A DNA stretch of 29,486 nt from SIG701 sp045611685 (GCA_045611685.1 JAZKXO010000044.1:1-29486); one strand, 5' to 3'. Positions 8,101 through 16,986 are shown, counted from the first letter of the stretch. Numbers and translations: made by a program. Notes: generated from the letters alone by a model not told the origin.

Positions 8101-10704
8101 ATGAACAATAGCGAAAAGGTTTTGCTCGATTTTTCCTGCGAGTCCCTCAATGATCCGCGCGTAAACGTTTTCTGGAACACCTATCCGCACTATTATTTCA
8201 CGGACGCATCGTCCGCCGAGGGTGCTGCTGCGCCCGGTACGATTCGTACGGGCTCCGACGGCGAGGTGCAGGGCTTCACAAAGCTCGAATTCCCTCTCAC
8301 GTTTGACGGCGATGCCTCCTTCTCCCTTCAGATGATGGTCAAGGTAGATTCCCTCATGACCCCCTGTCTTCACAAAGCAGTACGCGGATTCGGTATTGAA
8401 ATACATAATCCGGAAAGGCCCTTTATCTCCGTCGTCTTTCACTCGATGACCGAACCGGATGAAAACGGCAAGAACGCCTCCGCCGTTATGATGCGCGAGG
8501 AGCGCTCCGACACGGGCTCCACCTATGCGCGTGTGGCAATCCCCACGGACGGCGAGTTCCACCTGTGGGACCTCCGCTTTGACGGCGAAAGCGAAGCCCG
8601 CTTCTACATCGACGGCAAACTCGAAGCGATCTTCGAGGGACTCTGCCTTGAAACGAAGGTCGGGCAAGAGGGTCTTCTCAAAATCGGTAACGCGATGATC
8701 AACGTAGGCTCGGGCACGACGGACGTAACGATCAAGAGCATCCGCCTTATGTCAGGCATCACCATGAAAAAGCCCGCCGTAACGGGGCTTACCGTTCTGC
8801 CGAACGCCTCCTCGAAAAAGATTGCCGTCAGAACAACCGTGAACGGCATCTACGAAAATTCCGAGCTGGTCGTAACCGTGGAGCCGAAGGACAATCCTGC
8901 GGCGGCGGTGACAAAATCTGTAAAACCGACGGACACTGTCAATACCCTCACGTTTGAAGAATTGCCGTTCGGCGGCCTTTGCACCGTGCACGTCGCATAC
9001 ACGGATGCCTTGACGCGTTCGACAGAGATCTATATCCACAGAGACATCGTAAAGGTGTCCGCCGGCGAGAGCATCACCGCAGGTGCCGAGAACACGGCGT
9101 ACGTCTTTGACGGCATGGATCTTCTGCCCCTGCCTTCTGCCGACTGGTCGATAAAACAGTTCAAAAAAGCAGACGGCACGCTCGGCACCGCACTCTGTTG
9201 CCCCGCATCAGCCGAAGCATCCCCCTTTACCGTACCCGTAAAACTGAACGGCAAATTTGCCGTATACGTCGGCTATCTGCCCGGCGTGAAAAAGATCTCC
9301 GTAAACGGCGAGGAAATGTTCGTAACACACAAGCCCCAGCCCACGAGCACGCTCGAGGAGCGCTTTGCGCTGGCTGACGATTTCTCGGGCGGCGAGATCA
9401 CCCTCTCCAACATCACCGGTAGTGCGGCGCACGTAGCCTACGTGAAATTCGTCTCCGTCTCCGACAAGACGTACGCGAAATACACCGCCGAGGATGACTC
9501 AAGGCACCTCCTTATGGACAACGACGGATTTTCCTCGTTCACCGGCGAAGGACACGACAGCCTCGAATTTATGGCAGACAGAATTGTGAACCAGTACGCC
9601 GACGGCATCGGACTCGGACAGTTTAACTTTGCCACGTGCGTTACCGGCACGCTCAACTTCCCGAGCAAGGTAAGAAGATTCTATATCGAAAAGCGGCTCC
9701 GTGAACTCGGCATCCCCGAGGAGAAATGGCCGACGGACTTTATGGATATCGTCGATATAAACGGTGACCGCCCCGACTTCAGCGAGGCGATGCGCGACCG
9801 CGACGTCCGCTTCGTGAAAAACTTCCGCAAAATCAACGAGACCGGCATTCCGCACGAGATGCTCGCCAACTACGTAAAGGAAAAAGGGCTCGGTGAGTTC
9901 TACGTTTCCCAGCGTATGTCGGCGTATTACTCCCGCGGCTCGATGGGTGAGTACCTGAACGGCACGTTGTACTTCCTTCACCCCGAATGGAAACGCGACG
10001 GCGGCAACGAGCTGAGCTACATCCACGAGGAATACAGAAATTACGTCCATGACGTGCTCATGGAGATCGCCGCACCGGAAAACGTTACCGGTATCACGAT
10101 GGATTTCGGCCGGTACTACCTCCTCTTCGGTAATGAACTGACCGACGTGAAGGAGCGCACCCGCATTATGACCGAATTTGTGAGAAGCGTACGCCGCGAT
10201 CTGCCGGATGGCAAGATTCTGAACGCACGCGTTCTCAATCCCACCGCCGATAAAGCGGAAGCATGGGGACTTGACTACAAAACGTGGGTGAAGGAAGGCC
10301 TCATCGACCGCCTCATCCTCTCCGACCAGGGACATGAGACGTTCTTCGATCTCGGTGAGTATGAAGATCTCATCAACAACCAAAACGGTGTGGAGGTCTA
10401 CATCGGTATCAACGCCTCCCTCACCGGACACGATCCGACCAAGGCGGAAGAAGCGCTCGAAAAGCAGGGCATCAAGATCAACCGCGGCAAGCGCGTTTCC
10501 TATCTGCAGTTTATGCTCCGCTCGTACGAGGCCTACATGGCAGGTGCGAAGGGCATCTTCCTCTTCAACGGCGTGAACGTAGCGGACTACGGCGGACTGC
10601 ATCCGTCTTACAGAAAGATGAACAACAAGACGGACGCCGTCAAGTGGTTCACGTTTGAGTATCCCGCATACCTGTCGGGCCAAACAGTCGAAATCGCCGA
10701 CTGA
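8101..10704 (+). CDS. Glycosidase-like protein, family A, lacking signal peptide and anchor (probably cytoplasmic)
   Basis: The 867-aa protein starts at ATG 8101, with AGAAAGGA 7-8 nt upstream. An in-frame TAG at 8068 rules out a hidden leader. The protein begins directly with the LamG-like domain (MNNSEKVLLDFSCE...). It keeps the Ig-like domain (~215-300), the CBM-like domain (VPVKLNGKFAVYVGYLPG at ~380) and the barrel (DNDGFSSFTGEGHD, HPEWK at 627-631, MDFGRY at 667-672, SDQGHE at ~741-746). It stops soon after the WFTFEYPAY motif, so stalk, membrane helix and lysine tail are all missing. Motifs are intact, so it does not look like a pseudogene. I infer an intracellular homolog acting on imported oligosaccharide. 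Loss of the leader through a recent 5' rearrangement is the alternative. Confidence 0.8.
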   Translation: MNNSEKVLLDFSCESLNDPRVNVFWNTYPHYYFTDASSAEGAAAPGTIRTGSDGEVQGFTKLEFPLTFDGDASFSLQMMVKVDSLMTPCLHKAVRGFGIEIHNPERPFISVVFHSMTEPDENGKNASAVMMREERSDTGSTYARVAIPTDGEFHLWDLRFDGESEARFYIDGKLEAIFEGLCLETKVGQEGLLKIGNAMINVGSGTTDVTIKSIRLMSGITMKKPAVTGLTVLPNASSKKIAVRTTVNGIYENSELVVTVEPKDNPAAAVTKSVKPTDTVNTLTFEELPFGGLCTVHVAYTDALTRSTEIYIHRDIVKVSAGESITAGAENTAYVFDGMDLLPLPSADWSIKQFKKADGTLGTALCCPASAEASPFTVPVKLNGKFAVYVGYLPGVKKISVNGEEMFVTHKPQPTSTLEERFALADDFSGGEITLSNITGSAAHVAYVKFVSVSDKTYAKYTAEDDSRHLLMDNDGFSSFTGEGHDSLEFMADRIVNQYADGIGLGQFNFATCVTGTLNFPSKVRRFYIEKRLRELGIPEEKWPTDFMDIVDINGDRPDFSEAMRDRDVRFVKNFRKINETGIPHEMLANYVKEKGLGEFYVSQRMSAYYSRGSMGEYLNGTLYFLHPEWKRDGGNELSYIHEEYRNYVHDVLMEIAAPENVTGITMDFGRYYLLFGNELTDVKERTRIMTEFVRSVRRDLPDGKILNARVLNPTADKAEAWGLDYKTWVKEGLIDRLILSDQGHETFFDLGEYEDLINNQNGVEVYIGINASLTGHDPTKAEEALEKQGIKINRGKRVSYLQFMLRSYEAYMAGAKGIFLFNGVNVADYGGLHPSYRKMNNKTDAVKWFTFEYPAYLSGQTVEIAD

Positions 10705-10719
10705 TTGTCGAATATTGTG

Positions 10720-10756
10720 CAGCCTGATCGAAAAATCGGTCAGGCTGTTTCTTTTT
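10720..10756 (+). terminator. Intrinsic terminator of the 8101 gene
   Basis: CAGCCTGA (10720-10727) pairs with TCAGGCTG (10740-10747), followed by TTTCTTTTTG. Confidence 0.88.
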
Positions 10757-10813
10757 GTATATTTATGGGGAAGAAATCTTGTCCCAAAATGGGAGATATC
10801 TCCTAAAAGTGTC

Positions 10814-10842
10814 TTTACATTTGACATACAATCTGTTATAAT
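10814..10842 (+). promoter_or_regulatory. Sigma-A-type promoter of the 10921 gene
   Basis: TTTACA at 10814-10819, a 17-bp spacer, and TATAAT at 10837-10842. A leader of about 70 nt follows. Confidence 0.82.
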
Positions 10843-10920
10843 GTATTTGTACAAAAGTGTCACACAAAGGGTCCGTGTTTTCAGATAATTTGTCTATCTG
10901 CAACAGAAAGGTATTACAAT

Positions 10921-13900
10921 ATGAAAAAACGCAGCTTATCCTTGCTCCTCGCCGCCGTGATGGCGCTCGGCTCTCTTCCCGTGTTCACCACTGCGAGAGC
11001 CACCGATGAACAGACGACCGAAACGGTCGTAATCGATTACAATTGCTCCTCGTTCCCCTCCTCTGTCGTAAAGAGAAGATCAAATACACCCCCGCACTAC
11101 TACTTTGAGGCATCCGCCACGGACGGAACAGTGCATGCGGGTTCAGACGGCGAAGTGGAGGGATACTCCCGCCTCATCTTCCCGTTCAACGCGACCGCGT
11201 CTTCCTTCTCTCTTGAGATGGATATGAAGGTGAACAACCTCGCTAACGTAGGCTCCTACGTATGGAGCGGTATGTGTTTTGAAGTCAACATCCCGGGCGG
11301 CGGTATGGTATACCTCTCCCTTCAGGAAATGGGACAGCCGGATGAAAACGGAAAGAACGCCAAAGCTATCATGATGACGTCATCCCGTTCGTCCAGCACT
11401 ATCTCCTCGCAGAGAATTGCCATCCCCACGGACGGACAGTTCCACAAGTGGCAGCTCCTTTATAACGGTGAAAATGAAGTGCGTATCAGCATCGACAGCG
11501 AAATTCAGGCGACGTTCACAAACATTACCGCAGCCTCTACGGCAACGGATGCATCCCTTATGATCACGAACAGCACGAACCGTCTGGCATCCGGTGTGAA
11601 CGACGTCTACTTTGACCACATTAAGCTGACGACCGACGTTACCGTAAAGGACACAAAAGTCGTAAACGCGTTTGCCGAACGCGGCGCATCTGCACAGGCG
11701 CTGACCGTACACACGGAAATCAGCGAGCTGTACGCCGGTGACGACATTACGGTGCGCGTAACCTCCAATCTGAATTCAACGAACACCGTAACGAAGACGT
11801 ATACCCCCGAAGGCATCCTCTCCGTTACTACGCTTGAGAATATTCCCTTCACCGGTCCCTGTACGGTTGAAGTAAGCCTCCCGGAAAGCCCCAAGTATAC
11901 CTTTAAAACCTACCTTTATTCGGATTTTGAATTCCTCACCGGAGAGACGACCATTCAGAACGTCCCCGAGGAAGTAACCGAACCGAATGACGGTGAACAA
12001 ACCGAGGAAACCACCGAAGAAGCTCCGTTCCCGAACAAAGCGTACGTTTACAACAACATGGCAGCGATCGAGCTCCCCGAGGGTTCTCCGTGGGAAGTGG
12101 CAGAATATGAAGCATTTGACGGCACCGACGCCGCTTGCCTCAGCTACCAAACCGTCAGCGGCACGCATTCGTTTACCGTTCCCGTAACGCTGAGTGGTAA
12201 ATTTGCCGTATATATCGGCTACGCGCAGGGCACGTCCTCCGTTTTGGTAAACGGTGAGACTGTTTCCATTACCGGCGATGCCTCCACCAGCGCCATCCGC
12301 GAAGTATTCGCGCTGACGGATGATTTCGAAAACGAAAGGATTACCGTCGCAAACAACGGCAACGCCTCCGCGCAAATCGCTTACGTAAAGTTCGTTTCCA
12401 TCTCCGACGAGCAGTACGAGATCTCGAACGCCCAAGACAATTCGCAGAACCTCATGATGGACCACGACGGCTTCTCCATGTTCACGGGCACGACGAACAA
12501 TACCCCCGAGTCCCTCATTAACAAAGTATTTACCGAGTACGAGTACCTAAATCTCGGAAAGTACAACTACGCAGCCTGGGTCACCGGTATGCTCAACTAC
12601 CCGAGCACGGTACAGAGAAGCTACATTGAAGATCGTCTTGAGGAATTGAATATTCCTACCTCCCAGTGGCCGACCGACTTCCTTGACCTTATCGACATTA
12701 ACGGAAATCACATTGATCCCGCCACAGCTTATCCCGATACGTTCCGTGACCGTGATGCAAACGCTTTGAGCAACATTCGTGCGATCAACGAATACGGCAT
12801 CCCGCAGGAAATTATAGCTGCCCATGCCGCCGAGAATAACCTCGGAGAGGTGTACGCCTCCCTTCGTATGTCCGCGTATTACGACGGCGGCGCAACGGGA
12901 TCGTACATGAACGGCACGTTCTATAACCTCCACCCCGAATGGATCCGCGGCGGCTCCTACCAGCTCAGCTACTACTATGAGGGCTATCGCAACTACATCC
13001 ACGATCTCCTCATCGAGATGGCGTCGTTCGATGATGTTGCCGGTGTTACGATGGATTTTGCCCGCTATCCGTACATCTTCGGCACGGAGCTTGAGGACGT
13101 CACAGAGCGCACCCGCATCATGAACGAATTTGTAGCAAGTGTGCGTGAAGATATGCCCGAGGGCAAGGCTCTGAACGTCCGCATTCCCACACCCGACGAG
13201 TCGCTGGCTCTCCAAAACGGTCTTGATTACAAGCACTGGGTAAGAGAAGGCCTCGTTGATTGTGTGATCGTGTCGGGTGTCGGTCACGAGCTGTTCTTCG
13301 ACGTTACCCCCTACACCGAATTCTTCGAGGATTATCCCGAGGTCGAGTTGTACATCGGCATTACCTCCTCCCTCTCCGGCCATGACATAACGAAAGAGGA
13401 GGAAGACATCATTGCCGGCGGTGGCACGATCGAAGGCAAGACGCTTCTCTCCTTCGAACAGTATATGCTCCGCGCATACAACGCCTACACGGCAGGCGCA
13501 GACGGCATCTTCCTCTTTAACGGAATCACCGGCACGAGCCCCGCGTACGCGAACATGAACAACAAAATCTCCATGCAGAAGTGGTACGAGTTCGAATATC
13601 CCACATCCATGTTCGAGGAGGAAGTTACCTTTACAACCGACAAGGGTACGGTCGTTCTTGATTTCGACTGCTCGTCCACCGATGCTTCTTCCGTCACTAT
13701 CCAATCCAACAATTACCCTGCCTACTATTTTGTAGACAGCAACGATCAGGCAGACGTAACCGTCCAGCCCGGCACCATCTTCATGGGCGGCGACGGCTCC
13801 ACACAGCAGTACTGCACGATGCGGCTCCCCTTCACCGAGGATCTCGATGCATACTCCCTTGAGATCTCCATGAGGATCGACTCACTCATGAAGCCGAAGA

Positions 13901-14283
13901 ACAACAGCGTATGGCGCGGATTTATCATTGAAATTCACGTCCCCGGCAAGAACAATCTGTATTTTGCCATCCATCCCGGCACCACCAGCTCGCAAGCAGT
14001 TGTTGCCATGATGACTACGGAGCGCTCGGCAACGAATGTTGTGAGACAAACCGTCAATCTCCCGACGGACGGCGGATTCCACACGTGGGAGTTCCACTTC
14101 GACGGAGAAGGCACGGCTACGGTTCTGATCGACGGTGTTCTTCAGGGCACGTTCCCCGGCATCACCCTGTTGACCAGCCAGACGAGCGGCCTCATTCAGA
14201 TCAGAAACTCGATGATGTCGATAGAATCCGGCGAGCCTGCCGTTTACTTTGACCGCATCACGCTGATCTCCACCAACGATTAA
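10921..14283 (+). CDS. Secreted glycosidase-like protein, family A, with duplicated C-terminal LamG-like domain
   Basis: The 1120-aa protein starts at ATG 10921 (CAGAAAGGTATTACAAT upstream). Signal peptide ~1-27, LamG-like domain ~35-245 and Ig-like domain ~250-340 come first. An acidic/Thr-rich insert (PEEVTEPNDGEQTEETTEE) precedes the CBM-like domain (~375-495). The barrel (~500-890) contains DHDGFSMFTG, HPEW at 671-674 and MDFARYP with Asp712. Two family-conserved positions differ: SEQGHE/SDQGHE is SGVGHE here, and DFGRY is DFARY. After the barrel there is no membrane helix. Residues ~911-1120 are instead a second LamG-like domain, a divergent copy of the N-terminal one (VVLDFDCSS, YPAYYFVDS, GGDGS, SLEISMRIDSLMKP, WRGF, TWEFHFDGE). 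The protein is probably released or held by carbohydrate binding. Confidence 0.8.
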   Translation: MKKRSLSLLLAAVMALGSLPVFTTARATDEQTTETVVIDYNCSSFPSSVVKRRSNTPPHYYFEASATDGTVHAGSDGEVEGYSRLIFPFNATASSFSLEMDMKVNNLANVGSYVWSGMCFEVNIPGGGMVYLSLQEMGQPDENGKNAKAIMMTSSRSSSTISSQRIAIPTDGQFHKWQLLYNGENEVRISIDSEIQATFTNITAASTATDASLMITNSTNRLASGVNDVYFDHIKLTTDVTVKDTKVVNAFAERGASAQALTVHTEISELYAGDDITVRVTSNLNSTNTVTKTYTPEGILSVTTLENIPFTGPCTVEVSLPESPKYTFKTYLYSDFEFLTGETTIQNVPEEVTEPNDGEQTEETTEEAPFPNKAYVYNNMAAIELPEGSPWEVAEYEAFDGTDAACLSYQTVSGTHSFTVPVTLSGKFAVYIGYAQGTSSVLVNGETVSITGDASTSAIREVFALTDDFENERITVANNGNASAQIAYVKFVSISDEQYEISNAQDNSQNLMMDHDGFSMFTGTTNNTPESLINKVFTEYEYLNLGKYNYAAWVTGMLNYPSTVQRSYIEDRLEELNIPTSQWPTDFLDLIDINGNHIDPATAYPDTFRDRDANALSNIRAINEYGIPQEIIAAHAAENNLGEVYASLRMSAYYDGGATGSYMNGTFYNLHPEWIRGGSYQLSYYYEGYRNYIHDLLIEMASFDDVAGVTMDFARYPYIFGTELEDVTERTRIMNEFVASVREDMPEGKALNVRIPTPDESLALQNGLDYKHWVREGLVDCVIVSGVGHELFFDVTPYTEFFEDYPEVELYIGITSSLSGHDITKEEEDIIAGGGTIEGKTLLSFEQYMLRAYNAYTAGADGIFLFNGITGTSPAYANMNNKISMQKWYEFEYPTSMFEEEVTFTTDKGTVVLDFDCSSTDASSVTIQSNNYPAYYFVDSNDQADVTVQPGTIFMGGDGSTQQYCTMRLPFTEDLDAYSLEISMRIDSLMKPKNNSVWRGFIIEIHVPGKNNLYFAIHPGTTSSQAVVAMMTTERSATNVVRQTVNLPTDGGFHTWEFHFDGEGTATVLIDGVLQGTFPGITLLTSQTSGLIQIRNSMMSIESGEPAVYFDRITLISTND

Positions 14284-14289
14284 ACCATA

Positions 14290-14319
14290 AAAAAGGACTG
14301 CCATCCGGCAGTCCTTTTT
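14290..14319. terminator. Bidirectional terminator between convergent genes
   Basis: AAAAAGGACTGCC, loop ATCC, GGCAGTCCTTTTT. A and T tracts flank both sides, so it can serve both the + strand 10921 gene and the - strand gene ending at 14328. Confidence 0.92.
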
Positions 14320-14327
14320 CTTTTATA

Positions 14328-15845
14328 TTATGCGAAATAGAGGGGGGCCTTCACGCCACGGATAATGAGCGGACGCTCCGCCTTGAACATCACGGTAAAC
14401 ACCTCGTCGTCGGCGATCTCCGTCACGCTGAGCGCTTTCGTATTGTAGCCGCGTGCGTCTCGGTAAGATTCCTCCGCGTCGGCGAACAGATTCTTTTTGC
14501 GCACCTTTCCGTCGAGCGTGAACTTGACGTCCTTTACGATTTTGTCCGAATCCTCAAAGTACAGATCCGCGTACACCTCCTTGGCACCGCCGAAAGCGAA
14601 AAACGTAAAGTCCGCGTCCGCCTTCGTGAGGCCGTCAAACACCCACGTGCAGGCGCCGAGCCGCTTCTGGTAATGCTCGATCCGATCAAAGAACAGTTTT
14701 TTGCCGTTCTCGCGGGGCGTATACGGCATCTCGATCGTGATCGTGCCGCCCCCGCCGATGAGGATATCCTTCACGTGCAAATTGTAAATGAGGTGCAGAT
14801 TGAACTCGTTATAGTAGAAATGGTTGCCGAAGCTATCGAAATCGAAGCTCGGCCAGAGGCACACGGTAGGATCAATGAAGGAATAAGCGCGGATATCACC
14901 GCCCGGGAATCCGTGGTGTGTAACCTGGTAAATATCCGATTTCAGATACTCGCCCCAGCGATCTGCCATTTTCACGGTCGGGAACTGCGAGTCGCCCGTC
15001 CAGAGAACCGTCTGTCCCGCAATCACTACCTTCATGGCGAGGGAGATCGCGTTGAACTTGCTCGGATTCATGAACGCGTCATCGGGGGAGGCAAGAATTT
15101 CAAACTCAAGATCGCCGATTTTGTATTTTTGACCGGTGTGCGCACGGTACACGGGTGCGCCGCTTCTCTTTACCGCCTCTTCGAAAAGCGGCAGGTGCTT
15201 CATTTCTCGCTCCGGACGCGCAAGCTCGGAAAAAATCTCGATATTCTTTTCGGTAACGTCCGGGAAATTGTAGATGAAGCGCTCAATCACGCACTCATCC
15301 GCATACTTTTCCTCAAACGGGAAATAGGCGTAGTAGTGATCGAGGTGCGGATGCGTCATGATCCACGCGGCGATGATCGGCTTCTCCGTCGGCGTCTGCG
15401 CGCGCAGGCACGCGATGAGGCTGTCCGCTTCCTCCTCGCGGCTCCGTCCGCCGTCAAAGATAATGAATCGGCCGTCAGCCATACGGATGACGTAGGAAAG
15501 GCCGAAATCCGTCAGATCAATCTGGGTGATGAGCGGCTTTACACTGCATTTGCCGGGGGTATCCTTGAACGTGAGATACTGAGACTCGGGCTCGGAAACG
15601 ATACGCATCTCCTTGATCTCGGGATAGTAGGCAACGTAGACCGCATCACCGTCCTTCGCGTACGTGGCGAACGAGTTTTTCCAGATATCGTAGGTGTCAA
15701 CGTTCTTGTAGCCGTCCTTTTTCAGGCGCTTCAGAAGTTCCGCCATAACCTCTTTCTCGACACCGGCATAACTCTCCACGATCGAACCCTTGCCTTCGTC
15801 GGCGGTATATAAAATGGATTTGTATTCGTTTTCAAAAAGGTACAT
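14328..15845 (-). CDS. Metallo-beta-lactamase-fold hydrolase
   Basis: The 505-aa protein starts at ATG 15845 (MYLFENEYKS), chosen because GGGAGG lies 6-7 nt upstream. Longer in-frame starts would run through the promoter. The N-terminal ~110 residues are of unknown type. The metallo-beta-lactamase domain follows, with the metal-binding THPHLDH motif at 164-170 (His165, His167, Asp169, His170), a TGDS motif with Asp285 and a downstream VTHHG histidine. The overall pattern is like the ComEC/Rec2-type stand-alone hydrolases. About 150 C-terminal residues form a further domain. There is no signal peptide, so it is probably cytoplasmic. Substrate is unknown. It has its own promoter and faces the family A array tail to tail. 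Confidence 0.82.
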   Translation of the reverse strand: MYLFENEYKSILYTADEGKGSIVESYAGVEKEVMAELLKRLKKDGYKNVDTYDIWKNSFATYAKDGDAVYVAYYPEIKEMRIVSEPESQYLTFKDTPGKCSVKPLITQIDLTDFGLSYVIRMADGRFIIFDGGRSREEEADSLIACLRAQTPTEKPIIAAWIMTHPHLDHYYAYFPFEEKYADECVIERFIYNFPDVTEKNIEIFSELARPEREMKHLPLFEEAVKRSGAPVYRAHTGQKYKIGDLEFEILASPDDAFMNPSKFNAISLAMKVVIAGQTVLWTGDSQFPTVKMADRWGEYLKSDIYQVTHHGFPGGDIRAYSFIDPTVCLWPSFDFDSFGNHFYYNEFNLHLIYNLHVKDILIGGGGTITIEMPYTPRENGKKLFFDRIEHYQKRLGACTWVFDGLTKADADFTFFAFGGAKEVYADLYFEDSDKIVKDVKFTLDGKVRKKNLFADAEESYRDARGYNTKALSVTEIADDEVFTVMFKAERPLIIRGVKAPLYFA

Positions 15846-15869
15846 AAAAGCCTCCCGCATTTTTTCTTT

Positions 15870-15898
15870 ATTATAGCATCGGCGGTGAAAATTGTCAA
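15870..15898 (-). promoter_or_regulatory. Consensus promoter of the metallo-hydrolase gene
   Basis: On the - strand TTGACA (15893-15898), a 17-bp spacer, and TATAAT (15870-15875). Both hexamers are perfect. Confidence 0.93.
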
Positions 15899-15929
15899 CC
15901 GAAAAGCCCGTCTTTCGGGGGTATGAAAA

Positions 15930-15964
15930 CGAAAATCCGCGCACTTTTCTAAAGGCAGCGCGGA
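15930..15964 (-). terminator. Probable terminator of the ECF S-component gene
   Basis: CCGCGC (15937-15942) pairs with GCGCGG (15958-15963) around a 15-nt loop. On the - strand it is followed by ATTTTCGTTTT. Confidence 0.6.
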
Positions 15965-15980
15965 GATTCTCTTTATGTAT

Positions 15981-16496
15981 TTATTTGAGATTTACGGTTA
16001 TACGGCGCTTTCTGAATAAAGCGGCAAGCAGGCAGAAAACGACTGCACCGACCGCCCCTTGGGTAAGATTGCCCGGAACGGATGCGACCGCCGCCGCGCC
16101 AACGCCCAAAACCACCGATTCATAAACGAAGTACCCGCCCACCATGACGAGCGCACCTGCGACAGCACTGCCGACGAGTGGAATGATCGGATTTTTGACG
16201 ATCCGCGACAAAGCACCGCAGAGAAGCGCACAGACCGCCGCAGTAAGTGCCTTGACAACGAACGTGCCGGGCGCGTAAATGGCGTATCCCAAAAACAGAT
16301 CTGCCAAAGCGGAGCCGAGTCCGGCCGCCGCCGCACCCCAGATCGGGCCGAGGAGAAAGCCGGCAAGGAGAACGAGTCCGTCGCCGAGATGGACGTACCC
16401 CGTCGGCAGGGGAATTGTGATAACCGCCGTCCCCGCGGTGATGAGCGCCGTGAGCACAGCGGCAGTAATCATTTTACGAAGCGTGGTCGATTTCAT
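15981..16496 (-). CDS. ECF transporter S component (substrate-binding membrane protein)
   Basis: The 171-aa protein starts at ATG 16496 with AGAGG upstream. It is almost entirely hydrophobic, with about five to six membrane helices and a basic C-terminus (FRKRR). The segment GYVHLGDGLVLLAGFLLGP..GAAAAGLGSALADLFLGYAIYAPGTFVVKAL is typical of the group of energy-coupling-factor S components (ECF-type, Pfam DUF1393/PF07155-like). These capture vitamins or precursors and dock on a shared EcfA-A'-T module. No ATPase or T component is encoded nearby, so it would use a module coded elsewhere. The substrate cannot be told from sequence, and no riboswitch is visible upstream. Confidence 0.82.
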   Translation of the reverse strand: MKSTTLRKMITAAVLTALITAGTAVITIPLPTGYVHLGDGLVLLAGFLLGPIWGAAAAGLGSALADLFLGYAIYAPGTFVVKALTAAVCALLCGALSRIVKNPIIPLVGSAVAGALVMVGGYFVYESVVLGVGAAAVASVPGNLTQGAVGAVVFCLLAALFRKRRITVNLK

Positions 16497-16537
16497 TGAA
16501 AAAACCTCTTTTCAAATGTGGCTTTATATCTTCATTT

Positions 16538-16566
16538 ATTATACATAGCACTTCCGTGGTTGTCAA
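16538..16566 (-). promoter_or_regulatory. Consensus promoter of the ECF S-component gene
   Basis: On the - strand TTGACA (16561-16566), a 17-bp spacer, and TATAAT (16538-16543). Confidence 0.92.
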
Positions 16567-16593
16567 CAGAAAAGCAACAAAAATCTCACCGGA

Positions 16594-16935
16594 TTATTCC
16601 ACGAACGGCATCATAATTGTACTGCACGGCTTTCCTATCTTTCGACAGTAATCAATCACAGATTTTGTACCCCTCGAATGACCGTCCCAAAAAGCCAAAA
16701 CGGCATCACCATACTCAACGATTTTCCGATTTCGGACGATAGGGGCGCCGCGTCCATACATGCTGTATTCTGGCAGAAATTCAGTAAGTTTCATCCCATG
16801 TTTACGTGCGAAAGCTGCCGCACACGCGTCTATCCCCCTTGCACCGCCGGAAACGATCTCCGTACATCCGATTGGCAAATAGGCTGAAAAATCGTCAACA
16901 CACGCATTCCTCGAACCGATTATCGCAACTTTCAT
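16594..16935 (-). CDS. Small SLOG-family (YspA/DUF2493-like) Rossmann nucleotide-binding protein
   Basis: The 113-aa protein starts at ATG 16935, directly after TTTTGGAGGGAATT. A longer in-frame version would include the promoter. Landmarks are KVAIIGSRN at 2-10, SGGARGID at 29-36, VRNRKIVEYGDAVLAFWDGHSRGT at 67-90 and KSVID. This is the signature of single-domain SLOG proteins related to DprA/YspA (cpYpsA-related). They bind nucleotides or nucleotide-derived ligands, and their cellular role is mostly unknown. It is transcribed away from the ribbon-helix-helix gene at 17038 across a 102-bp AT-rich gap. Confidence 0.83.
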   Translation of the reverse strand: MKVAIIGSRNACVDDFSAYLPIGCTEIVSGGARGIDACAAAFARKHGMKLTEFLPEYSMYGRGAPIVRNRKIVEYGDAVLAFWDGHSRGTKSVIDYCRKIGKPCSTIMMPFVE

Positions 16936-16955
16936 AATTCCCTCCAAAAATCGTC

Positions 16956-16970
16956 TACTTATTTCAAGTA
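16956..16970. promoter_or_regulatory. Candidate operator 1 (TACTT-N5-AAGTA)
   Basis: Inverted repeat TACTT-ATTTC-AAGTA, overlapping a perfect 10-bp palindrome AAGTATACTT at 16966-16975. It lies between the -10 box and the start codon of the SLOG gene. Confidence 0.55.
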
Positions 16971-16980
16971 TACTTTCAAC

Positions 16981-16986
16981 ATTATA
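16981..16986 (-). promoter_or_regulatory. -10 box of the SLOG gene
   Basis: TATAAT on the - strand. The -35 position (17004-17009, TATATT) is poor and partly overlaps candidate operator 2. That fits a regulated promoter. Confidence 0.6.

Noticed and set aside
16497..16593. Vitamin riboswitch upstream of the ECF S-component gene
   Set aside because: The leader between promoter and start is only about 40 nt and shows no conserved riboswitch core.
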